A stretch of 64,000 nucleotides of DNA, taken from assembly GCA_032164245.1 (NCBI GenBank), contig JAVMKO010000006.1, forward strand, positions 8,385,001 to 8,449,000, in the 5' to 3' direction. Shown here piece after piece: positions 1-12,500 of the stretch. Numbering within the stretch: the first letter of the stretch is position 1; every line of letters starts with the position of its first letter. A program made the translations under genes and the position numbers. The notes below the pieces were generated by a model. It searched no databases, was not told the DNA's origin, and saw only the letters and a program-made list of their open reading frames with translations. This DNA comes from Sternotherus odoratus. Lineage: Eukaryota; Chordata; Testudines; Kinosternidae.

Positions 1-413
1 GAGGTCCATTGTTTAAAGGGGTGGCAGGAATACATTGCTGAAAATGAGAAGTTAACTTTTGTAACAAAAAGACCATCCATTTTGCTTTTGTGCTGCATCA
101 CATCTTCATTGGAATTGTTAAAGCTAGAGAATGCCATTTGTTTGTCTTTGGTTTCACTTCTCTGTGTTCTGATTGAATGTATAATTCCCAGCATTGTTGC
201 TGCTGCTAAGTTTGCTACAACCCTGTATTTTAACTTTAACCCAATTTAACTTGGCTTTATTACATAAGCATGCAAAACCTTAGATTCTGATTTAAGTGTA
301 GGCGAGAGCGTCTTGAGTCTGGAATGACTTTACTGTTTATTGCAGTTTCACCGTTTAAACGTAGCTCTTAGTAAACAGAGAAGTGAATGTGTCTCTCATA
401 TCCCCGTTTATAG
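1..413 (+). other. 3' part of the intron before exon 1
   Basis: AT-rich intron sequence ending in the polypyrimidine tract and AG of exon 1. Nothing else is recognised. Confidence 0.7.
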
Positions 414-551
414 ATGACCAGGATTCAAAGAGTGAGTCATTTATGTCTCCTACCAAAAAACAAGACCCACTGCTGTTCCAGCATGAGATAAAACCAGAAA
501 GTGGATCAGGAAAGAAGAAAGTTTCTACAAAGAAACAAAAAATTGACAATG
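414..551 (+). CDS. KTN1: KTN1 window exon 1: basic linker
   Basis: The exon has 138 nt, with AG at 412-413 and donor GT at 552-553; it enters and leaves one base into a codon. It encodes a polar, lysine-rich stretch (SKSESFMSPTKK, then GSGKKKVSTKKQK). This matches the basic linker between kinectin's membrane anchor and its coiled coil. The methionine at 383 that opens a longer frame is in the intron and is not a start. Confidence 0.93.
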
Positions 552-3500
552 GTGAGAATACTACAGACTATTTCTTAGCTGAAATATCGTTAACTGGATA
601 TTATGTAAATAGGCATACACTTGAGTAGCACAGCCAATTTACATTCCCTAAGATTGGTAAAGGAGTAGCTTTCCTAATCAAAAAGTAGCAATTTTAGAAG
701 GTAGAGATCTTTAATTTCTTGAAAAGAAAAGAATTATTTAAAATGGGGTATTGTTTTAGGCTTAAAAGCTACCTAGCTTTAGGCAAGAGTCTTTAGAAAG
801 TCTTCAAATTTCAGTCACACCAAGCCTTCTGTTCATCCTTTCTCATAATACAATGTCTCAAGGGGACATGGAGTGAAATTGAAAAGCAACATATTTAAAA
901 CCTAATAAAAGGGACTGATTTTTATTTTACACAACACACAAGCCAATGGTATTTGTTACCACACAGTGACACCGAGACTGAGGTGGTTGGCTAGGATTCA
1001 GTCAAGTACTTTGTAGGGTTGGGAACATTCACAGTGATGTTAGGGAAAATAAACCCTCATGTTTCAGAGAATAAGCTGATCATGAACTGGTCCAGGCTGA
1101 CATCTCAATTACTGCAACATCTCTTCTCTGGCCTTGAGAAGTACTTTTTTGCTCTGCTCATATCCATTCCAAAGATCATATTTCTAGCCCACACTTGGAC
1201 TGTGTCACCCATCTCTTTGGCTCTCCCTTCGCATTTGCTATCACATCAAACTTAAGCTGCTTGTCTTCATTTTCAAGGCTCTTCATGGTGTATCCCTGCC
1301 CTATCATCTCTCATTTGCTAATGAGATGTCCGTTCCTGCCTTCAATCAGCCCACTATGCCAGCCTCTATCACCCACTTGTTAAATTCTTGAACAAGCACC
1401 TTCCTGCTTCCTCCGCCCACCCTGCTGCCCCCTCACACTTGAGAGAGGTTCCCTGCAAACATCTGCAAAACTATTACCCTCTTCCAAAAATTCTCCTTAG
1501 TTGTGATGCCTTCAGAAAGCCTGACAACGTTGGTGTGCTGAGAGAGACCACTGCCAATCCTGCTGACTAATATTTTCTTTTTGTTTCCTTGAACTTTCCC
1601 ATCTGTCTTTATCCATCTACCTTTTGTTCTCTTTGCACGGTGCCTAGCACAGTGGTTCATGATTGGGGCTTCTAGTTGCTATGGTAAAACAAATCAATAA
1701 TAATAAAAATAGCTGCTTCATGAAAGAATTTCCCCACAGGTATCTTACTGCATAATTGTCCATAAAGGAATTTATTGCATGTTCCTCTGATGCATATGGG
1801 ACCAGTCACTGCCAGACAGGTATTGATCCTGTATGGCATTTTCTTTCTTCTATCCATTTTAGCCGGAGTGCTAAAGTTACCTGGATCTCTTGCCCAGGCA
1901 GAGGGAAATCTACCAAAAACTCAAATAATTTTCAGCACCAGGTCAGCTGATCTGGCATGAAAACCAGTAATGTGTAGTCAAGGGTCCAACAGCCAAGCAG
2001 TTTTACCCCTGTTTGGATTACTCTTTTTTTTTTTCAGCCAGTGTCAGTAAAGTGGTGAGGGGGGGAAATATCTGTAATGAGCTTGCCTATAGTATAGCAA
2101 TGGAATGGGTTCCCTAGGGAGGTGGTGGAATCTCCTTCCTTAGAGGTTTTTAGTCAGGCTTGACAAAGCCCTGACTGGGATGATCTAGGTGGGGTTGGTC
2201 CTGCTTTGAGCAGGGGGTTGGACTAGATGCCTCCTGAGGTCCCTTCCAACCCTGACATTCTATGATTCTATGGCTTCCAGCTAGTTCAGCTGATCTACTC
2301 TTAGATTTAGGTTGGATGCAATGGTAAACTTTCCTGAAGTAGGCATGACTATGGAGAGGATGGTGACTTATGATTCAGAGGAAGTATAGGATGCTCTGCT
2401 AGGTGTCAGAGCTGGTTTCTTTTGCCAGCACCAGCGCTGACTTGCGGCGATCTTGGGCAAATCGCTCCACCCATTTAGGCAGGGACTGTCTTCTACTGTG
2501 GGTTTATACACTGCTCTGCACTGAGGCTCCCAATATCACTCAGCATGTCTAGGCACTACTGTAGTACAAATAACCTGTGAGCTTGCTGTGGCAAAATACT
2601 AGATTTCTTCGTGAAATTGACTTCAGTCTGCAAGTATGCTAGGCCTGACTCCTGTCCCTAGTGTATTCTGCCTAAACAGTTTAGATGGCTTATGGGAATA
2701 ACCTGCTGGGTGTATTGCCTCTAAAGTACATCAATACGTCACAAATGTAATAGCCATTTCCCCTCCCCCCCCAATCTTAAACTTCATTAACACTGAACTC
2801 TCCGTGGCTGTTGCAGCCATAGGCAGTCAAGCCCCACAAGTTACATGTGGCTATTTTATTAAAGCGAAATGAAAGCTGGAATATGAGTCTGTCGCTTTAT
2901 CTGCTGGCCAAGTGCTAAAAGGCGATATTGACAAATGTAAATTGAGTTAGTAAATCGTTGTTTTAGAGATACTTATTTGATTAGTTAATTGAACATCTGT
3001 ACTCAGATTATTAATCTGTGATGAATAATAGAAATGGAGATTTATGAAACACTAGCTGATGAAGTTTTTAAAGGGGACTGGGTACATTTCACCCACCTCT
3101 TTCTAGCATGATGTGTTTAAGTTTTGATGTGAAAGAGAACTGTGATATGACATTAACATGTTCCATGGAACTGTAGTTACAGCTTTGGTTGATGAGCCTC
3201 TTATTCATGCAACTACGTACATTCCTTTGATGGATAACTCTGATCAGAACCCTTTGGTGGAAAAGAGAGAAGTGGCTGATACGGCAAAACAAGACCTAAC
3301 CGAGGTGATCCAGAAAAGCGGGGCTAAGAAACTGAAGAATGAAACTGATAAAGGTAATGTAACACAGAGACCATGTAATCAATTTACAATGTCCATTGCG
3401 TGTGGAAGGTGCATGAGTCTGTTGAGTTGAAGAGATGATTGTTCAACTCCATCTTCAGAATGTCACTATACATTGTTAAAATAATTCCAATAGGAAAGCG

Positions 3501-6500
3501 GATGATGACTTTCTTAATCCTGAAAAAAACACTTTCTTATTCCCTAGGAATTCCCAGTTTTTGCGGGTTTATTTGTGACTGCAGGGAATTGCTTTTACAT
3601 TTACCCATCCTTCTGATCCTTTTTACGGTCCTGGATAAGGAGCCCAGTTCCCTTATTGACTTCCTGTTGCAAATTGGGAGTCCTCTGCCCCCTAAAAGAA
3701 AGTTCGGAGCAGAACGGCAAGTCTCGCTCCACTTAAATCCATGAGACGCTAGCTGACTGTCAGTCCTTTCGTGGAACCCACCACCAAGCTTTTTGAAAGT
3801 CCAGTCGTAGGTCTTGGGGACCCTAGAAACCTGTCTGTTCACATACTCACCACCCTTGCATTTAAGTAGTGTGTACTCTGAGCAAGCCAGTGCGCTATGA
3901 GGCATAAAACGGGGGCTTAAGGGCCCTGAAATGTAACCTTCACATGTTTGAATGAGGGAAGCGCGGGGTGCTGGGAATGAGTGAGATGGTGATTCATTAG
4001 TCAACCAATAAAAAGGATCAGTCTCTTGGTGTCCTTATAAATATTATCTAATGACTTGGCAGTGTGCTTTATGGCCCTTTGATTTCTGTATACGATAACT
4101 TTTAAATATAGAATTGAAGGGATCCTGCAACTTTCAGGGAACTTCGACTGGCACCCCAGCATTGTACTGTTCCTCTGTTTTTCCTTTTTCCTTGTGCTTA
4201 TAGTCTAGATGGCTGTTCTATACTACAGTGAGGCTCAAAGCTTCAGTTGCACCCATCCCTTCTTGTTTACGCCCTTGAACGTAATTCAAATGTGGCTAAT
4301 TCTTCTCTCAACTGGGATTTGTCCACCTAATTTAGAAACATTCCCTTATTTCAGTTGTAAGCTGCTTGGGCACAGGGGCAAGGCTTTCCTCTATTTGTAG
4401 AGCATCAAACACATGTTGCTTTGAGCCAAGTTCTTCTCTTCCTGCAGCGTCTTAACCTACTTGACTCCTGCCAGTCAGGGATTGTGGAGTTTTGCTCCAT
4501 AACTGCATTAGTGACGGCCTCAGATCTAGTTACTTCTTGATATGAAGGCCTGTGGTCAAGGCTAATACGGATTTATCTGCTGAATAGAGCAGATAATTAA
4601 CTACCATGGCTCAACATCTTTCCGTGGGCTGTGGGTTTCAGGGTTTTGTCATTATTTGGCTCAATCTCTTTCTAGGTAATCTCTCGAGTGCTGGTAAAAC
4701 TGATTCGTTTTGCCACCTGTCTTTCTACCATTTCTGTGTTAGTAAATGGGAGTTGGTTTTGATTGGACTTGTATCTCAGAACCCATGTCAAATCTTTAAA
4801 AGCACATTTGGGGAGTGGGTTTGGATCCCTTACTGTTCTTCTTTGAATCTGCTTTTTCCATCTTTGTGTCTTCCAAATTAGTTCTCTCAAATTTCTCCAC
4901 TGACATTCATTCTAGTGCTAATTGATGTTTGGTAGGTATATTGAATATACCGGAACTTTATGCTAAAGTTTATGCTGAACCGCGTTGCTATCATTCATAC
5001 AGGGCCGGCGACAGAAATTTTGGGGCCCCCTACTGTGATCGTTTGGGCCCCCCCCCCAAGCTCAGCCGGCGCTTCCCCCCCCAGCTGACAGCGTCTGGGG
5101 CCCCCCAGCCCAGGCGGCGCTTCCCAGTTCCCCCCCCAGCCCAGCCGGCGCTCCCCCCCCCCCCCCTTGCCTGTCCCCCAGCCACGCCGATGAATGAACC
5201 TCCCGAGGCTGGGGTGAACTCACAGCAGAGCCCACCCGCCTGCCCAAAGGCCCCCCCGGAGCCACCGCCCCCCGAGTGGGCCGGGCCCCCTGCCCTGCCC
5301 CCTTACCTTGGCGAGGCCGGCTCCCCTTGACCCCTTTTCAGCGCCTCCGCTCCGCCATAGTCAGCGCCGCCCACCACCTGGGCGGCGCGGCCGGGCGCGC
5401 TTCCCCGGCCCCGACTGTGGTTGGATTCTGCCGGCCCGTCAGCTGTGCGGTGCGGTGCGGGCGCTTGCCGCGCTTGTCTACAGCGCAGCACTGGGGTGGC
5501 CGGCGGCGCCCGCCCGGGATTGTACATGGTCAGCCACGGCCACGTGGGCGCCGCGCCTCTGCAGAGGTCCGAGCATCGGGGGCCCCCCTTAAGTCCGGGG
5601 CCTGGTACAGTTGTCCCCTTTGTCCCCCCCGTCGCCGGCCCTGCATTCATATACAGTGGAACCCCGAATCCGCTTATAGTGCGGGGCACGCGGGGCTCCC
5701 GATGGCGGCGGCGCGTGGCACTTTGATGTGGCGCGACCCCGCGTTTACCGTGATCGGGTATTTTTGGATCCCGATCGTCGCGGTATTGCGAGGTCTGACT
5801 GTACCAAAGATAAGCAAACTGAATTTGGCTGGTCTCTTGTATCCACATTTAATCGGTCTGTTTTCCTACTGCTAGATGCCTTCTGTAATTTAATCTAGGA
5901 ATGTATCAAAGTTATTTTACACTGAGGCTGTTCTGTTATTCTGGAAAACTTCCAGTTTCTCTAGTTCAGAATCCTGCTGTGAATCATGAATTCAATATCC
6001 TTGCTATTTGCACATCACTCTTAAGAAATAATATTAATTGCCCTTTAAATTGGGAACTAAGCGCAAGTTACTGTGTCTTAAGGTAAAGACTCTCCTACCT
6101 AGTAGACTTTGAAATTCATGTGCTGGTTTTTGTTTTCTTCACCCTGTCTGATTTCTGCCTGGTGACTTTATATAATTCTACTGAGTGTGCAAATTCTAGT
6201 AGAACTATATTCAAAAGAGTGAACTCTTGGGTTTCATTGTCAGATTCGAAATATAAGGCATATTGTCTTCCCTGAATACCTGACTCTTTGCTGTTTAATT
6301 TTAGTTTGAAACATCATAATACATATGAATGTGCCTACATAAATTTATTATTTTGGAGCCAAGTAAATTAATATATATTCATAGCAGTGTAAATGTCACT
6401 ATCATTTAATTATAGAAAATGCTGAAGTAAAATTTAAGGACTTTCTCTTGGCTATGAAGAGCATGATCTTCACTGAAGATGAGGCCCTGTGTGTGGTTGA

Positions 6501-9500
6501 GCTGCTAAAGGAGAAATCCAGTGTGATACAGGATGCCTTGCAGAAGGTGAGCACTGTGTAAGAGCTAGATATTACTATTTGCTTTTAATATACAGGTGTT
6601 TGGAAGGAACACTGTCAAGTTAGCTGGACCAAAAATGCGACTTGCCTGAATAATAGCGGTCATGAATATCTTCCATTCATTTCCAGAACACCTCTTTTTC
6701 TACTCACTCAGCGTTGTTTGGGTACACAAGTCAATGGTCAGCCATCAGTATATGCATACTGGTTATCGTGCTAGGTACTGGCCTGGTAGGGTGAGAGTTG
6801 GCTCTGTGCGCATGTAAAATGAGTGTTTGGTTGGGGGGAAAAAGATAGTTATCCAATTCAGAAGTCAAGACCAACAAGATGATGGCACTGCTAACGCAGG
6901 CCTGTTTTCTGGCCCTGTCCTTTCTCATGGAAATCGTATAATAAGCTCCTTGTGTTATCACAGTTCTAAAATGTCTACGTGTGGCAGAGATCACAGACAT
7001 TTATCAGCTCTAGAATTTGCCCAATTCCCTTTTCTTCCATTCTGTTTGCATATACTTTTACAGTAACATCTAGGTCAAGTGTGAGTTATATTAACCCTCT
7101 CCTAGGATCAATGTGATTCAATCATGTTAGTGGGCTTTGCCGCAGAGTAATATTCTAGCAAGTGCAATGTTTTTTCTGTCATTGCTATCTGTGGAGGGGA
7201 ATCCCAGGGCAACATTTCCTCTCCTGGATAGTAAGATGCTTTAGGAGCCCAAGCTTGTTGTGTTGTAGCCCCACATCGCTTTTTTACTACTTCTGTAGAT
7301 CGCTTCTCCCCAGATCACCACCTTCCTAGCTGACCTCACATGTGGAGAATAATCTGCTTCAATGTCGTTACCCCTGCTATGCCATGTGTTTTAAAGGCAT
7401 CTCCTGGTCTAACGAAATTCGTGAGAGGCCTTTTGTTGCAGACCCGAAACTCCTTCTCATGCATTACGTTGCTGGTAGCAGGCTGACAAATGATTGTGCA
7501 GCAGTGGGCATTAGCTGAAGGAAAGAAAAACCCGTCATAATTACTGCAACTTTCAATGTGTGCCATAATAGAAAATACAATTTTAATTCTTTCTGCATTT
7601 TTGATCACTTTTCATATCCTTTTGCTGTAGGCTAGTAAGGGAGACTCCGCTGCAACTCAGCACCAGCTGCAAGAAAAAGACAAAATGCTTGCTGCTCTGA
7701 AGGACGAAGCTGCGGTCGCAAAGGATCAGTGCAAACAGCTAAATCAGGTGAATATATTGAAGGGAACAGGTATGGAATTGACAGGAAACTAACAAGAAAC
7801 CTCATGGAATTTCAGTAAAGTCACTAGTTGCTAGTTTAATGAGATCCGTATGAAACAAAAGGAGAGATTTTCTCAGGAGTTTATCAAAGCTAAGCCCTTT
7901 TTTTCCCCTTTCCACCAAATGTCATTATTAGTGCATTTGTATTGCTCTAGTTTCCAGGAGACTTTCAAGATATAACTCCAGTATTTCAGTTAGTGTTTTT
8001 TTTTTTTTTTTTTTTTTAAAAAGAGTTGTGAGCATAATGTGTTAAACATAATCATCCTCTTCATCAGTATAAAGTAGGCTGGGTGTCAAGTATTATGATT
8101 TCTAATATTCATATGTCACAATTTTAAGTTGGTCCCTTTTCTGCTGCTGTGGTGGACAGAGGTGCCTCCCCGCTTCCCAACCTAGGTACTTCTTGAGGAA
8201 GTCCTCTCCTCCTTCCGTAGCCCCGGGGCAGCCTGCACCCCAAACCTTTCATCCCTGATCTCTTCCCCCCCCCCCCCCAGAGCACACAGCCCTAGCCAGA
8301 GCCCTCACCCCCCCCATCCCAATGATCTGCCCCAGCCCTGAGTCCCCTCCTTCATCCTGAACCCCGCACTCCCAGTCGTGAGCCCCCATCCCTGGCTCCA
8401 CCCCAGAGCCCACACCCTCATCCAGAGCTCTAACCCTCCCACACGCCGAACCCCTCAGCCCCACCCCTGCCACGTTAATTTTGTTATGTGCACCATTATG
8501 GAAGGGATGCGACACACATCACCTCCATAGTGGTGCACATAACAAGAGTCATTCTGCACATGCTTGGGAAAAATTAGAGGGAATGCTGCTAGCTACATGT
8601 TAAACCTGAGCTACCTCAGTCTGACACCGAGATCAAGGAGGGAAAGGGTGGTTTAGCCAGAGCACCAGTAACTCTTACCCCACAACTGGTGCATCTCAGA
8701 GGAAATTAGCAAGATCCCGAGAGGAGAAATAAGGGAGTTGTGCTTCTGGGAGGATGTTTTGTAAGAGAGGCGAGAGAGTTGAGAGAATAAATGGCTAGTG
8801 CAGGAAGTGTTTGTGTTCTCTGGGGCATGCTGTAGGGCAAGAGCAGAGTAAGCTGATTTGACGGGGGTGCCACAGTTGCGAATTATTGGGCATAAATGGA
8901 CATGAGAGAAGATGGAGTTGTGAATACATACTTTGAATCACTGGTGGAAGGAAGGTGATGCGGGAAGTTTGTCAGGATAAATATCCAGACTGTTGCTGGC
9001 CCACAATGGATGCACATACAATATTAAGTTTAAAGTGTTTCTTAAGGTGTGGAGAAAACAGAGGTATGTTATTCCAGATGGGTAGAAATCTGTCTTACTG
9101 GGTATAAAGAATCCCTTCATTAATAGGAGGTAAATAGTAAAGTGACAATGAGTGTGCTTGTTTCTGAGTTAAGTCTAAATTTCAGCTTTGAAAGCTTTTC
9201 TAGAGTTGAACACTGCATAAAGTTTTCAGTCCATTGCCTTTCTGATTTTCTTAGCAGTTAGGTGGAGGAAATGACCTGTTCATGTCCCCATAAATCAGGG
9301 GTTGGCGACCTTTCCGAAGGGGTGTGCCAAGTCTTCATTTATTAACTCTAATTTAAGGTTTCTCATGCCAGTAATATATTTTAACGTTTTTAGACAGTCT
9401 CTTTCCATAAGTCTATATTCTAGAACTAAAAGATTGTTGTATGTAAAGTAAATAAGGTTTTTAAAATGTTTAAGAAGCTTAATTTAAAATTAAATTAAAA

Positions 9501-12500
9501 TGCAGAGCCCCCCGGACCGGTGGCCAGGACCCAGGCAGTGTGAGTGCCACTGAAAATCAGCTCGCATGCCGCCTTTGACACCCACACCATATATGCTTTT
9601 GAAAATTAGGCCCCTGCTGTGTTTCATTACACCAGACGGATTAATTCCCATTTTTCCAAAGTGATTTAGGCCTTTCAGTGGGACGTAATAAAGTTGCATC
9701 TCAAATGAGAAAATAGCTTTTATTTAAAGCATAAAAGTTAGTAGTCCTAAGTAAATTGTGCATTTTTTGCTAACTAATCTAATAGAAGCTTGACTGAATG
9801 CTGGAGTCAACATTATTTCTTTGAGCACGCACACAAATGTGTGTGCTTCCAAGAAGCAGTCCTGCAAATTTTGTCTGACTGGATCTCTGCACCCTCTAAT
9901 AAACAATTAAACCAAATAAAACTTGCCTCTTTATTAGAAAATCATCTTGGTTATCCTCTCTTGGTCAGGGAATTCAGCCAGTCTGGATTGTTGAGGGGTT
10001 GCTACTAGTCTGTTGAGAACCTTAGAAGCAGGTTGGCTTAATGCAGAATATTGAAGAATACTTTTGCTGACCCTACAAGACAAATGCTATAGCTCATATT
10101 TTATGACATTGTAAAGTGTTTGCACAGTAATGTGGTTCTAGTAGTAATATTTTTAATTTGTATTTAACATAATGATCATCATACACTAAGTATGCAGAAT
10201 TAGCTTGCACTTGACTGATTACTTGAGATTTAAACCTCTACCGTGTGATTTAATGCCGGCAGTTATGTACTGAATGACCCTGGCTAGTAAGCGGACCTGA
10301 ACATTAGACTGAACTCCACTTTCATTTCAGCCTGATAGTTCATCTGTAATGTACAACATATTTGATCAAAAATGTACTAGACTATTGCTGCAATCCTATA
10401 ACTGAGTTCTCCTAGTTCATTAGACAAATTAAATTTTGCCCTTAGTTATACTTATGAAATATCGATCTCACTGGGGCATACAGAGGCAATTGAGGGAATA
10501 ATTTCGCTTTATGTGATAGGAACACTATTCCAGTTTCTCTGAAGTGGCAAGAGACCATTCTTTTCATTGCAACATCCAATTTTACTTTAATTGTGAAATT
10601 ATAGAATCATAGGACTGGAAGGGACCTCAAGAGGCCGTCTAGTCCAGTCCCCTGCACTCATGGCAAGACTAAGTTTTCTCTAGACCATCCCTGACAGGCG
10701 TTTGTCTAATCTGCTTTATGTTGATGCTGAATCCATATAAAATATCAGAAATATGTTGCTGGTCAGACCGAACACTTGAATTCTTCTGTGGGCAAAGAAT
10801 ATTGATGATGACTCTAATCTGATGTATATTGAATGTAATTAAATTTATCGCCTGAGGATTTTTTAGGAGTTTGAGGAAACCAGGGAAATAAACTTGTTTT
10901 TCCTGATTTCCTATCCAAGGAACTGGTTGCAGAGAAGGAGAGAAGCAACTTGGTTACGGCAAAGATGAGAGAACGAATCAACGTGCTAGAAAAGGAACAC
11001 GGTACTTTTCAAAGCAAGATCCATGTTAGCTACCAGGAAAACCAGGGGATGAAGATGAAGGTAAAACTCTATGAAAGCCTTTTGATTTCTTGAGTGAAGT
11101 ACGAATTGATTAATATGAGAAATGACTGTGTTAGGAAAGGTGTAACACTTGATTTTGATTTCATATGAATAAACTGCAGGTGCTACCCAGAATCTTTAGT
11201 GATTGAGGAGAGGAATTGAGGATTAATTCTTTATCTGGGTGAAGGCAGCAAGCTGCTCTAGATGGCCTTTGTTTTCAAGAGACAGGGCTTGTCCTATAAA
11301 GTAACATACTGTACTACTTTACATTCGTTATTTCCCTTATCTGCAAGTGACCAGTGGTGAGCAGCATGTCTCCTGGCTGGAACAAAGGTTTGGGATCTGG
11401 TGACTGCCGTTCTAGTCCAGGCTTTGCTACGGACTCTGTGACTTACCCACCCTGTGCTTCCGTTATCTGTACAATGGACATAACACCCCCAGTTCTTCAT
11501 AAAGTGTGATTCTTGAGGTGCAAAATCTATTTAAATCACCCAGCTTCAGAAAAATGGCCCTCCTAGCCAGACATGTGGACTGGCGTGACGAACAATTTTT
11601 CTTCTGAATGACTTGCTGGATGCAAAACATCCTTAAAAGTTCGTGGAGGGAGGTGATAAAATGCACTCTGCATTGCTAAACGCCTTACTGAAAATCACGA
11701 AGGACCCTGAGAACATAAGGGTGGCCACACCGGGTCAGACCAATGGTCCATTTAGCCCAGTATCCTGTCTTCCAACAGTAGCCAGTGCCAGATGCTTAAG
11801 GGAATGAACGGAACCGAGCAAGTTATGGAGAGATCCATACCCTGTTGTCCAGTCCCAGCTTGTAGTAGTCAGAGGTTTAGAGACCCCAAGGGCATGGGGT
11901 TGAATCTCTGAATATCTTGGCTAATAGCCATTGATGGACTTATCCTCCACTCTGCCATAAGATTGTCCTCTGAGCCATCGCGACCCTCATTATGCTATCT
12001 TTCATTAACATGGTTACAATGTGACCTAAAAAAAGCTTTAGCTTTATAACAATCGAAGGCAAATGTCTTCCATCTACAGCCCATCTAAGCTTTGCAGGAG
12101 GAAGTACGGCTGTATTTATACCGACTGATTGACTAAAAACTCAGATCTTAGCATCTTTTTTTCCTGTGTTGCTGTAACATTGAGGGGAACGTGAACATTT
12201 TTAAATCAGGTGATACATTTCCAGTGTTTCTGCATACATCAGAGGGCACCCTGTCAGAGTTACTGAAGCAAAGTAAGCTCTCCAGAGTAAGGACTGTTGC
12301 TATCTATGTACAGTCTACTGCACAGTAGCATCCTGAACCATGCTGGGAGAGGGGCCTCTTGGGCACTACGGTAATAGAAATGATATTCTGTGCGAAAAAG
12401 CAGAAGCCTGTGGAAAGAATGTAAATGGAACACTCCCTGGTTCTTGGCATTCTAGTTCCACTCCCCCTGCCGGTGGACTATGGGAATTAGACTGTAGAGA

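Noticed and set aside
5320..5560. CpG island promoter
   Set aside because: The CpG-rich patch coincides exactly with a transposon bounded by an 8-bp duplication, in the middle of an intron.
4929..5875. Several overlapping proline- and alanine-rich open frames
   Set aside because: They lie inside the GC-rich hAT and Tigger MITEs, occur on both strands, and have no conserved motif.
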